From Panagrolaimus kolymaensis (lineage: Eukaryota > Nematoda > Chromadorea > Rhabditida > Panagrolaimidae), in the NCBI GenBank assembly GCA_028622995.1, contig JAJQJQ010000077.1:310001-374000 (forward strand): DNA of 64,000 nt. Direction: 5' to 3'. The position numbers were made by a program, and so were the translations under genes. Positions 21,418 through 32,108 of this stretch are shown piece by piece; position 1 is the stretch's first letter; each line of letters opens with the position of its first letter. Under the pieces are notes generated by a model. That model was not told where the DNA came from. It was given only the letters and a program-made list of their open reading frames with translations, and did not search any database.

Positions 21418-22541
21418 ATATACCAACTGCAGCTTCTCTATATTTTTTGTGTATCAATGTTCTCTCTCTCTCTCGCTCTATCCATGAAACCCATAAACTT
21501 TTATTTCCTGAATTTTTCTATTTTTTTATAACCATTTTTGTTTATAATATTAACACTCGATTTAATTTCATTTATGTCGATGAAGACAGTAAAAATAAAT
21601 TATAAAATATGTATTGTCAAAATTTTAAATTTGATAAAAATAAAAATTATTTACATCTGAATAGAAAATTTTACAATACTATATTATTGAAATATAAAAT
21701 ATGTAGTTGTGTCCATCTCAAGAAATTATTAGAAGAAGACAGCATAAATCTTAAGCATCAAAGATTTAAAAAATGACACAATTAAAATCCAACGTAAAGA
21801 AAAAGTTGTGATAATAAGCAGCATATTTTTGGCATATTAAAAATAAACGCAGGAAAAGAAATTTAATCTTGCACTTTAACAAACAATTTATCTTTCTTTG
21901 GGTCGTCTCCAAGTTATTTTTCAGCAATAAAAAAAATTAGAATTGGTAATATTGTAGTAAATTCTTTTAGAATTTAAAACTTTTTGTATTTAGTCGTCAT
22001 TATTTTACTAATTTTAGATTTGAAGGAAACACACGCTTGCTTTACTGGTAATATTTTAGAAATGTGATATTTAAATGGATGCTATTTAAGTTTTCAATTA
22101 TTTCTATGCTACTTTTTTTAATAAAAAAAAAAGAAATTATTTTGCTTGGTGAGTTATATTAATTTGATATCTATAAAAGGGAGAGTTAAGCTTTCCGCCA
22201 AAAAATAGCGTTTGCTTTTAGAAGGTGAATCTTTGAAACACCATTCATTAATCTCAAAACGTATCTTTTTTTATAAAAACAACAAATCGAAAACCCCAGT
22301 TATCAAATGCTTTGGTGTTTTTGACTTTTCTAGAGAGTACATAACACCCAATTTCCAAACCTTAATTCTTGAATGATTCGTAGAAAATTTAAATTTATTT
22401 CAATCTTTTAGAAATCATAATAATTTTGATATGTTAAATGCTTTTTTTTGTTGTTTTGTCTTTTGTGCTCAAAATAATGATTTAAAAATTTAATGTTTAT
22501 TTTTTTTATTCACAAAAAAAAATTGGGAAAAAACTTTTGTT
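21418..22541. other. Downstream of srg copy 4, gene-free
   Basis: A CT repeat lies at 21463-21480. Bases about 21560-21640 (TTTATGTCGATG, AAATAAATTATAAAATATG and onward) align loosely with DUF6314 copy 2 coding sequence and are a probable relic. Nothing else was recognised. Confidence 0.45.
21560..21640 (+). pseudogene. Probable degraded DUF6314-like relic
   Basis: Compared with bases 27285-27365 of DUF6314 copy 2, the order of words TTTAATTTCATTTATGT, CGATG, AAAATAAATTAT, AAAATATGTAT, TTTTAAATTTGATAAAAA is kept, with gaps and many changes. The coding frame is lost. A similar stretch lies behind srg copy 1 (about 13315-13400). Confidence 0.5.
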
Positions 22542-23773
22542 TTAAAAACTTTCAAATTCTGAACAACAAAATTGACTTGTAGAAAAATGATGAGAATTTA
22601 ATTGTTCACTTAAATATGAACATTCTGAATTTGGAGTATATGTTTGGCCTTCTTCAATCAAAGCTTGTCCATCTCTTAAAATTAGACGAGCAATTGGAAT
22701 ATAAAATTCATATTGAGATGTGCCATTTCGAGTTGACATTTGTAAAAATATTTTACTATTTTCGCTTGAAATTGGAAAACTGCAATTTATGTTGTGGGAA
22801 TGAAATCTAAAAAAATTATATTAGAGAAAAATAAATATATTTTAGTTTTTACCAATAAACATACCCATCGCAAATATAATTATCATTATAATCATATTCA
22901 ACGCTTAAATCTTCTGAAGCAATAAATTCAGATTCAAATGAAATCGTCGAATCATTATTTAATTGATAAATAATTTTTGATGTTGCATAAATACTGTAAT
23001 TTTCATCAGCATTATAAACTGTTGTTCGACTATAAAATGATTTACATCGAGAATTTATTTGAGCTTCTTTAATGGGTTTAAAGGATGTGCAACACTGGGT
23101 GCCATTTCCAAATTGTAAGTCTGAAACTCAAAAATAAAATTTAACTAAACTTTTTTATTTTTTTAAATCGAATTTCCTAAAACTATTTTTGAAGCGAATC
23201 TTTTTTTTGGAAAAGCTCCAAACAAAAAGATATTGCTCCAATTTCTCAGGACGTCTTATTAAAGATTTAATAGGCGATATTCATAAGCATCCTACCTCCT
23301 AGTGTAGTATTTGTAAAACATCTATTTTCTTCTGTAAACATAGCTCCATAAATTTCAGTAAAACTTCCTTCATCCACAATTCCTGTGTAAAGTGGATCTA
23401 AATCCATTAATGGTATAGTTGTATTATGTCCCGTTTGATGGGCCCATAAAGCGTACGTAACATTTCCAAATAAATAACCAAATCCATCATCCGTAAAATT
23501 ATTTGGGCATAATATAGTATTATTTATTGCAAAACAAGCAAAATCAAAATAATATTGTCCTTCAAAAGTTTGAGAAAAAAAATTTGAAATTGTAATATAA
23601 TTTTGTTGATTTATAATTGATACTTGAAGAGTCGTAGAAATTTGAAAGCTATTATTTCCATCGAGGGTAACAGCCCAGTCTATTTGGATTTCATCACATC
23701 GTTGAGGAGGGGTTTTGCTGACTAAAAACGTTACTGCGCCAAAAAGTATTGAAAATAAAAACAATGTTTTCAT
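22542..23773 (-). CDS. Secreted Cys- and Asn-glycosylation-rich protein, unknown family
   Basis: Three exons on the - strand (23773-23296, 23120-22865, 22806-22542) give 332 aa with a closed frame. MKTLFLFSILFGAVTFLVS is a clear signal peptide. There is no later membrane segment. Many N-x-S/T sites (NNTIL, NNFTDD, GNVTY, HNTTI, TNTTL, RNGTS) and about a dozen Cys, including two CC pairs (QCCTSF, FCCSEF), point to an extracellular glycoprotein. I do not recognise a domain. The ATG at 23773 is chosen because it opens directly into the signal peptide. Could be a nematode-restricted secreted or cuticle-associated protein. Confidence 0.75.
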
Positions 23774-24529
23774 TTTTTCGTGAAACAACAAAGTAAAGAC
23801 AAAAGCAAACGATGATTCTCATCATTTTTATATATAAAGAAAAAGAAAATTTATGTACACAATCATACGTGAGTGATAAAAGTTAAATCATTAGAGGCAA
23901 ACCCATAAAAAAAATAAAAATTTGTTTATTTTGTTTATTGCTCTGATAAAATTTTGATGGTTGTCGTCTATTCAATGAGAAAAAAAATGAAGAAAAATAT
24001 AATGAATGATTGATGTCACAAATTGAGATTGGACACTGCACTCATTGCTGCTGATTACAAGAAGAAAAAAAATACCAGGCATAGATAAATATATGTATAA
24101 TAATAAGCTGAACCGGAAGAATACGCCTCCAATAGGTGCACCACTTTCGTCATTAAAAATTCTCGAGTTAGACTGCTCCTTCGAACTTTTTATTGTGATG
24201 AGTTTTGTCGTGTACTTTTAATAGAAAAAATATTAAACGTTTGATTTACTTTCTTGAAAGAGTTTATCAAAATTGAATTCAGATTTTATTTTAGAACAAT
24301 AATATCTAAAAGTTATTTTATGCATTAATGCATTAATAACAGGCAAAAGAGCTTTCAACAAATGTGAATTGTGTTTTTAATTCTAAATTCCAAAATCAGG
24401 ATGAAAACACGATTTCTATTGAAAGTAAAAAATGGATATTCTAATCGACAATGAATTTTTCCGAAATAATAACAACAAAACGCGTTAATGGAAAATTCTA
24501 AATACATAGCAAGAGAAAAGTTTATTAAA
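23774..24529. other. Gene-free stretch
   Basis: Upstream of the secreted-protein gene; a TATA-like TATATAAAG at 23831 fits its promoter. Nothing else was recognised. Confidence 0.4.
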
Positions 24530-26100
24530 TCATCCCACACAATGAAAATACATACATAGTTTACAAAAAAATAAAATACAATTAAAGGCAAGATTAATTA
24601 ATTGAATGGTGAGTTTGGGAGTAAATGGACAACTCCGGAATAATTTTCGTGCGACAGCTTTGACTTTATCAATTTTAGTTAACCAGAAAAATGAAAGTGC
24701 AAATTCAGTATCAGGATGTTTCTAAAACAAAAAATATATAAAAGTGATAAAGTAAAAAGAAATATTACCTTCATAAAATTAAGGAAACCAGCAACATCAA
24801 ATTCGTCAATAATAATATTGAATAATTCGAAAACTTTGAGATTTTTGAAACTTGGAAGTTTGACGAGATTTTTGAATGTTCCTTTATTAACTGAGAATAC
24901 CTTTGATAGAACAAAAAATGAATCATCTCCAACAATATCACTAAAATTAAGCTTATAAAAACAACATAAAAAATTTAACAAACTTACTATCCAAATTTTT
25001 CAATGTTTGGCAATTTTTCCATAATATCTTCTAGTTGAACGATAGCACCATCTTTATCTTTGATCTTAACACATGTGAAAAATAGGTTCTTAATTGTTTC
25101 GGATTTGGCAATCTTTTCATAATCTTTCAAGGATATCTTTTGCTTATACAAAAGCAAATCAGTGATATTGCAAGTTAGAACATATTCAAGCAGCTTAGAA
25201 AAAATTCTGTATTCACTATTATGATCATGGTCTTCAGTATAAGCTCCAGCATTGCCATGAAATGGATCAGCATCAAAGAACGAGACAGTACCACCAAGAA
25301 CTAACTTCTTTGAATAACACCAAGCTCCATTAATGAATAAAAAGTTATTTAATCATTTCATTTCAATCTTTCTAGGTTTTTCATTATCGTCTAAAGTTGA
25401 ATAAGCAAGAAATGAAAGGCTATTCTTGGGCTTGATAAGCTTTGCTATAACATTCGGATCAATTTTATGAGGCTTGGAAGAAGTGAGTTGCTTGTTTGCG
25501 AGAGAAGAAATCTAAAAAGTTAGTTGATACATTAAATAAGCAACAAAACAAAATAATGTTTACGGCAGTGAAAGGAAAACGAGCAATGCTTTGCATCTTT
25601 TCAACAAACATAAAGAGATTTGATTTCTTTTCACCATCTTGAACTTGAACTTTGAAATCATCTTCCGATTCAGCTTCCAAAGCAGCAATCTTGGCTTGCA
25701 TAACTTTCTTTTCAACATCGGTGCATTGCTCCTTTTCCAAGTTTGAAATCTGAAAAACGAGAAAAAGGTTAGAAAAGTACGTTGTTAGCATCTTTCAAAA
25801 AAAGTAACAAATATGTATCCATTATCAAAAAACTCTTACCTTCATTCCTTGTTGATCAATAGTTGCTTTCATTTCAGCATTGATTTCATTCAAGCGAGCA
25901 TTTTCAGCTACCAGTAATTTCTTTGCAGCTAAAGCAATATCTTTTTCAAGTTTCATTTGAGCAATTTCACTTTGAAGCCGAGCAGTTTCATTTCTTAATT
26001 CAATATTTTGAAGTTCATCCAAATCTTGAAGTCTTCCATCAAGTTGTTGAAGCTCTTTAACATCCATTTGTTGAAGTTCATCTTTCTCCAAAGTTGCCAT
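24530..26100 (-). pseudogene. Coiled-coil/F-box-associated paralogue with in-frame stop
   Basis: Five exons on the - strand (26100-25840, 25749-25564, 25511-24988, 24940-24769, 24721-24530). Every junction keeps frame. The N-terminal part is a coiled coil (MATLEKDELQQMDVKELQQL, LQSEIAQMKLEKDIAL). The C-terminal part aligns with the intact gene at 56160-58071: SKKLVLGG against SKKLVLDG, LEDIMEKLPNIEKFG against LEEVMEKLPHIQRLG, KHPDTEF against KHLNAQF. One in-frame TGA lies at 25353-25355, in exon 3, inside the aligned block (DDNEKPRKIEMK, stop, LNNFLFIN). No GT..AG intron removes it. Probably a young pseudogene, or a shorter coiled-coil protein if translated only to the stop. Confidence 0.7.
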
Positions 26101-27029
26101 CTAAAAATAGTCAAAGTAATCACAAAAAGGTTAAAAATGAAGATATAAACAAACTTACAATTTAGAGAAGAAACCAACGAAATGATTCTTCACCTGTTCA
26201 CTTTTCGTAATAATGAAAAATGAGAAAGAAGAAGCATGGTTGAAAAAAAAACAATGAAAATTAACCAAATATGCAAATTTTCACCAATAAAATGTTTTTA
26301 ATTATTTTGTTGTGGTTTTTGGAAAGCCCAATACGACATTGCTTTGTTTTTCATCAATCAGCATAAATTATGTTAAAATTCTTATATCATTATATTCATA
26401 CCAACCATTAAGTGATTTATGAAGAATTATATCATTAAATTAAAAATATTCATTATAAAAGGAAGCGACAGGGTGATAAACTTTTTCATCGATCTTTTAC
26501 TTTTTCATAAAGTCGAGTCATTCTCATTTCTTTTATAAAATGGAAATCTTTTATGCGGCAAAACTCATAAATAAAATTGGTTGAAAATTTAACTTCATTC
26601 CTTGAAGGTACAAACGAAAATATGATTAGGCAAAATTGAAAGAAGTGTCTGATAAAAATGTTTGTATAAATGAAGAAGAAAATAAAGTGTAAAAAATTAA
26701 TTAAAACCTTTTAAAATTTTTCAGTAAATCAATGCGTCCTACAGCATTTTCATAGTTATTTTGTAGTATCAATGAGCCATCATCACGCGAGATTTATTTT
26801 TTTTGTAACGCAAAAAAATGTTTTGTCAAATAAATGCCCCTTAATTTTTCAGAAAGCAAAAACAGAAAAGCAGTAAAAAAACATAAACGGAAAATTTCAA
26901 AATATCAACCAAGCTTCAATTTTGGTGTTATGATTACAAATGCCAAATCGACAGATTTTTTTTTTAAATTTTTAACAACAAAAAAAATTTGAAGATATTT
27001 ATTAAATTATAAATCATTTTCTTAAACAA
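26101..27029. other. Gene-free stretch between divergent genes
   Basis: About 930 bases between the coiled-coil paralogue (-) and DUF6314 copy 2 (+). AT-rich, with no element recognised. Confidence 0.4.
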
Positions 27030-27524
27030 ATGAATTTATTATCTAATCCTGCTTCATCGATTTTTGCTACACTTTGTGGAAAATGGTCCATTGATCGACA
27101 AATTATTGATAAAGTAACAAATTTAACTGCAAAAGTTTATGGCGTTGCAACTTTTTCAAATGAATCCACCAATGTTTTGACTTATCACGAAGAAGTCCAA
27201 GTAAAATGGCAAAATTCCACGGAAGTTCATTCAGCTTCAAAACAATATAAATATTCGCTTTTGGATGATAAAATTACTCAATTAAATTCGATTTACGTAG
27301 ATGGTAAAATTGATTATGAAAAAATGTATGATTTAAATTTTGATTTTGATGAAAGCAAAAATTCTTTATGCGCTTCTGGAGAGTTCCAATGCGGTCCTGA
27401 TTTGTATAAAGCTACTTATGAATTTGATTCGCTCAAAAAATTTCGTTTGTTTTATGAAGTTCAAGGAAAATCTAAAAATTATATTACCATTACTAATTTT
27501 TCAAAGTCTTTGTTTGTTGAATAA
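27030..27524 (+). CDS. DUF6314-like protein, copy 2 (intronless)
   Basis: Single exon, 164 aa. Begins MNLLSNPASSIFATLCGKWS and keeps every motif of copy 1: RQIIDKVTNLTAKVYGVATF, YHEEVQVKWQNS, FQCGPDLYKATYEFD, the terminal FSKSLFVE. The six missing residues relative to copy 1 are single-codon gaps in different loops, consistent with selection to keep the frame. It lies tail-to-tail with the FMO gene, 218 bases apart. Family role is unknown. The absence of introns and of a signal peptide matches copy 1. Confidence 0.7.
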   Translation: MNLLSNPASSIFATLCGKWSIDRQIIDKVTNLTAKVYGVATFSNESTNVLTYHEEVQVKWQNSTEVHSASKQYKYSLLDDKITQLNSIYVDGKIDYEKMYDLNFDFDESKNSLCASGEFQCGPDLYKATYEFDSLKKFRLFYEVQGKSKNYITITNFSKSLFVE

Positions 27525-27742
27525 GATTTTATCTCCTTTTTTATTGTGATTTGTGTTAATAAATTGATTTTTTTTTATTTATATTAGTGTTACGAACAAT
27601 AAAAGTCAAGTCAATAAGTTTCATTAAAAAATGATTAATGCTCTAGAGCATTCATAAAGATTAAAATAATATAAGCAATTCCGCTTAAATGTGAATGGCG
27701 ACAAAAAAAAATGGCTGGATAATTTGGTAGATTCGTTAATGA

Positions 27743-30360
27743 TTAAGAAATAAAATAAATTAGAAACCCAAATAAAGCAAAAATCACTGAAACAAATGTT
27801 ATTTTAACATTTCGAAATTGATCAACACGAATAACTCCAGGATTTCGAAGGCTTAAAGGTTTTTCCACTCGATAATCCAAATTTAAAATTGCTTTTCCAG
27901 CTCCTTTCCATTGATGCAATCCACATAAACGATAACGATATGCAACATTGGGTTTAAAATAAAGAGCATATGCAAGCTTAGGATCACTTAATGCAAAATT
28001 TAAAGGTGATGGATTACATCCAATAATAGTTGCTAATTCATCCATATATTTGACATAATGAACCTAAAACCGATTATTTATATTTTTTAGTTTTTGGAAT
28101 TACTACAATTAAAAATATGTGATCAGGTTATATTTTTAAAGTATGAAAGAAAAATATGGAGATATTAATTTTGTTAACCACTCCTAAATTAAATGACATA
28201 CCCAGAATCTTTGCAAATGTAGTTTAAAATAATGTGATAAAAATTCCTCCTTAATTTTGATTTCTTCAATAATTTTTTCGTTGCATGGAAGGGTTGATGG
28301 ATCACTTGTAAAAACATGAAAAAATAATCGGGCTTGCATTTCGGCTGTATTAATAATGGCACCAGTTGGCTGAATTTTTACAATATTTTTTTATGATAAA
28401 GTGAAATTATCTACTCGATGACTGAACTCGTGCTTTTTGCTTCAAGTACTGCTGAAATAAAAATATAAAAAACTAACTTGAATTAATCCAATGACTCCTA
28501 AGGTTTTCTTATCAATTAATTTTTCAGGGTAAATGTATTTATACATTGGAGAATAATTGTTTTGAATTGGAATTAAAGTTCCATTTTCAATAATATCTAA
28601 ATTATGCAAATATCCCGTTGCTAAAATGACATTATCAATTGGCTCAATTTTAGTACCGTCAGTAAAAATAATGCCGGATTTTGTAAACTCTTTAATCATA
28701 TGGGTTATTAATAATGTACCACTAATAATTCGATTCGGAAGTTCATCGTTCAAGGTTCCATGCTTGCTATAAAAAAAAAAACAATAGTCAGATTAAAAGT
28801 TTCAGTAAGCATCTGTCGCTTTAAATGATTTTTGTTAAAATGAAAGAAGAAGAAAAGGAAAATTAAATAAGCTCAAAAATTGGCTTCAGGCTTGTTATTT
28901 GAGGTAGAAAAAGCGCCCGAAAGATTTAAAAGTTGGCCTAAAATACTTTATTTAAAAATAAGCTTGATTACCATGAAGAGTTCAGAGTATTTTACTTTTT
29001 AGTTCTCTTAAAAAGGGTAAATATAGTATTTTAATAAATCCCGCATAAATTTTCTTAGCACCCGAAAGCAAATTTTGGCTAATTATTAGGACTAAGTTTC
29101 CCTAATTATTAATAAAAAAAATTATGTTACGCATATATGTAATGGGAAGGTGTTAAACCATATTTGTCATGATCAAATACTGCTTGTAAATTATTAATTT
29201 TTAATTGATCTCGTATCCATGATGGCAATAATTCAGTATATAAGTATGTTTGAAATTGTGTATTGTAACTTAAATCACTTGGTTGACCATTAATTCCAAC
29301 CCTTTTAAATATATAGGCGCCACCACGAGTAGCTAAATAAGTCTAAAACAATGGGTTTTAAGAAATTTTACTACTATTGGTAATAGTGTGCTCAAAAAAT
29401 CCTATTAATAAATAAAGAAAAAAAGATTGAAGCATAAATTTTACCTGTTTTGACATTCGACTAATTTCTACAGCAATATCAACAGCAGAGTTTCCAATTC
29501 CAATTACAACATTAACAGCGTCCTCAAATTGTTTTGTTGGCTTTTTATATTGACTTGAATGTAAAATAGAACCTAAAAAAACATGCGATTCTATTGATTT
29601 TTGTAAAACGCATCAAGTTTTTCATATAATTTTTTTTAGTCTGACTATCGAAATCGTTAACAACAAACCTTGGAACATTTCTTGATTAGGCCATTTTACA
29701 TCTGAAAAATGTGGAATTGAATTGTGTCCTTGAGCAATGCAAACACAATCAAATTCTTCCGAATGTGGCCCATTTGTGTTATTATATTCTACAATCCATT
29801 TGCCCGTTTTGTCATAATCACTTGACCGTTTGATATTTGTTACTTTATGATTAAATTTAATGTATTTTAAAAGATTATAATGTTTTGCATAATCCCTTAA
29901 ATATTTCATCATTTTTGAATGATGCATATAATTTGGAAGATCCGCTTCAGGAGGGAAGTCACTAAATGCTGTCATTTCCTTTGATGTATTTATTATAGTA
30001 GATTTCATTACAGATGGTCCATTTTCTCGATATCGCCAAATTCCGCCTATGTCATCTTCAGCTTCAAAAACTGTTGGATAAACATTGTACAATAAAGCCC
30101 ATCTAAAATATAAATAATTAATTGACTAGAGTTTTGGGGTTTCAAATAATCTAAGTAAGATTTTGGTGCTAGTATTGTATTTTATTATTTTATTCGATTT
30201 TCCTCGAAAAAATTTCAAATCTTGTGATTGAAAGTTTTGGAAACCTCGAAAAAAAATCATCGGAAAGTCAAAACGTTTAAATTTAATTAAATTTATAAAT
30301 TTACCGTATCGCTGGTAAGCCACATGCACCGGCACCAATAATTGCACATCGCTTTTCCAT
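27743..30360 (-). CDS. Flavin-containing monooxygenase (FMO)
   Basis: Seven exons on the - strand (30360-30305, 30102-29669, 29572-29445, 29342-29131, 28766-28478, 28369-28202, 28063-27743) give 535 aa, the usual FMO length. FAD Rossmann motif IIGAGACG at residues 7-14; FMO signature F-x-G-x3-H-x3-Y as FQGSILHSSQY; NADPH motif GIGNSAVD; ATGY motif (VILATGY). The C-terminus ends in a hydrophobic anchor (FVSVIFALFGFLIYFIS), as in ER-bound FMOs. It oxidises soft nucleophiles (N, S) with NADPH and O2. The start MEKRCAIIGAG is chosen because it leads straight into the Rossmann fold, as in known FMOs. Intact by all signatures. Confidence 0.93.
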
Positions 30361-31044
30361 TTTGGGGCAAGTTTCTAAAAAAAAATATTTATTATTTAAA
30401 AAATATTTCTTCTCAACTCTATGATTAAAAGAAAAATCAACGTGATTCTTTTTTTCAATATTGTAAAAAACACTTTTCCTCGAAGTAAACAACACTGATT
30501 CATTTTTAAAGTAAAAGTGATCTTTAACTTTGAATAAAAAATGACTAACATTTTTTTATATTTTGCCTTTCATTTTTTTTTTTATTGTAAAAATTTTTTT
30601 TGGGTTTTTATCTGTAGTATGCTACTCACTTACGATGAATCGAACGAAGGTTGTTGACAATGAAATTGACAGCTGCATGGCTCTTTCCATTCCCAACAAA
30701 CTTTTTTTTTGTTGTACTTCCGTTAAGATTTTTTTTTATTTCTCATCATTTTTTTCTGCTTTAAGTGTTCTATCAATCGTCTTTGTCGTAAACTTCACAC
30801 GTCATCATCATCCAAGCAATCAATTCTCTTCATATTTTTTAAAATTTATATTTTTTTATTGTAAAACTTTCTTTTATTGGAATGTGTTGCGTGCGTTATT
30901 CTTCTTTTTTTAAAGGAAAGCTTGAAAAAAAATACGTCGAAATTGTTCTTCTTTAGCAATTACACGTGCATATTTCCAATTAAATTTATATTCGGTTTTG
31001 ATTTCTTTAAAAATTAATGTTTAAAATTTTAGCGTTTTATTTTA
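30361..31044. other. Intergenic region between FMO and C92 peptidase genes
   Basis: T-rich, with no gene. A divergent promoter region. An acceptor-like ATTTTAG at 31026-31032 lies 12 bases before the peptidase ATG and may be a trans-splice site. Confidence 0.45.
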
Positions 31045-31719
31045 ATGGTCAAAATTAAATCTGGCGATATTATATTTTTTATTAAACATAAGCCTATTTT
31101 ACCTCAAAATGAAACAACAACATTCATTGATGCTGTTTGCGCAGGCTCTATAATCGATTCATATGTCTTTCATACAGGACTCTTTGTGGGTGAAGAAGGA
31201 ATGATAATTCATGCAACACCCACTTTAGGCGTAGTCAAAGAATTATTTATTGATGCGGCGGCTTTGGATATGCCAACAAAAATAGAAGTTTATCGCTTAA
31301 AATGTTCAGTAAAACAACGTCAAAATGCAGTCATATTTGCTCATTCAATTCTTGGATCAGAGTATAATGATATATTTTCTCCAAATTGTATAAATTCAAA
31401 AAAGAAAAAAGCATTTTATTGTTGTCAATTAATTACAGAAGCTTATGGACGTCAAATGTTTAATCCTCATACGTTAAATTTCTTAGATAAAAATGGAAAT
31501 TTTATTGATTATTGGATTAAATATTTTGAAGAAAGAAAAGAAATAATTCCTCAAGGGTTATCCGGATCTCATCCTTCCATAATTAAATCTTCCGAATGTT
31601 TAAGTTTAATTAAAACTTTTGAAAATGAAAACGGGAAGTGGATCGAAAAAGAAAATGCTCCCATTAGTATCTTTCAAGAAGAATACGTCAGTTTTGAAAA
31701 ATCCAAAGTTTTAAATTAA
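31045..31719 (+). CDS. Permuted papain-like (YiiX/C92) cysteine peptidase, intronless
   Basis: Single exon, 224 aa. The family order is visible: KSGDIIFFI near the start (conserved GDI), then YVFHTGLFVGEEGMIIHATP with the catalytic His, GSEYNDIFSPN, and FYCCQLITEAYG with the candidate catalytic Cys. This is the permuted NlpC/P60-type fold of peptidase family C92 (PF05708, YiiX/YaeF), found widely in bacteria, some eukaryotes and poxviruses. Members probably act on amide bonds of lipids or peptides. No signal peptide, so cytosolic. Its lack of introns is unusual among its neighbours and could reflect acquisition by transfer or retroposition. The family call is good; the substrate is unknown. 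Confidence 0.78.
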   Translation: MVKIKSGDIIFFIKHKPILPQNETTTFIDAVCAGSIIDSYVFHTGLFVGEEGMIIHATPTLGVVKELFIDAAALDMPTKIEVYRLKCSVKQRQNAVIFAHSILGSEYNDIFSPNCINSKKKKAFYCCQLITEAYGRQMFNPHTLNFLDKNGNFIDYWIKYFEERKEIIPQGLSGSHPSIIKSSECLSLIKTFENENGKWIEKENAPISIFQEEYVSFEKSKVLN

Positions 31720-32108
31720 TTTGATGGTAAAACTACTCAATTCAATTAGATTATATGTACTATTACTAAAAACAAGTTTGTTATTTTTGTTGGTTATAAT
31801 TATTTTCCTATGTCAGTTTTTATTTTTACAAAAGAAAATAACTTACATTTATTTTATATTTTTGGAATTAATAATAATGGGCCAGGTACGATTTATATTT
31901 ATCGAATTTTTAAATAAAATTGTATTTAATTTATTTTTATTTTTTGCACAAACAAATAATAAATATTTTATTTAAAACGGCAAGAATCTCTTTTTTTAAA
32001 TAATAAAAAATAATTAAGTAGTAAATCGAATCAAAATATTATAATTTAAGTTTAAACATTAAATATTAAAGATTTTAAAAATTAAGACTAGTTTTTTTAT
32101 AATAAATT
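31720..32108. other. AT-rich intergenic stretch
   Basis: A short hydrophobic open frame starts just after the peptidase stop, but it has poor start context and AT-driven composition, so it is not called. Nothing else was seen. Confidence 0.4.

Noticed and set aside
30563..30913. Hydrophobic 116-codon frame
   Set aside because: Phe/Lys-rich translation of T-runs, no good start context or homologue.
31721..31975. Hydrophobic frame after the C92 peptidase
   Set aside because: Composition follows AT-richness and it starts with TTG right after the peptidase stop; no support as a gene.
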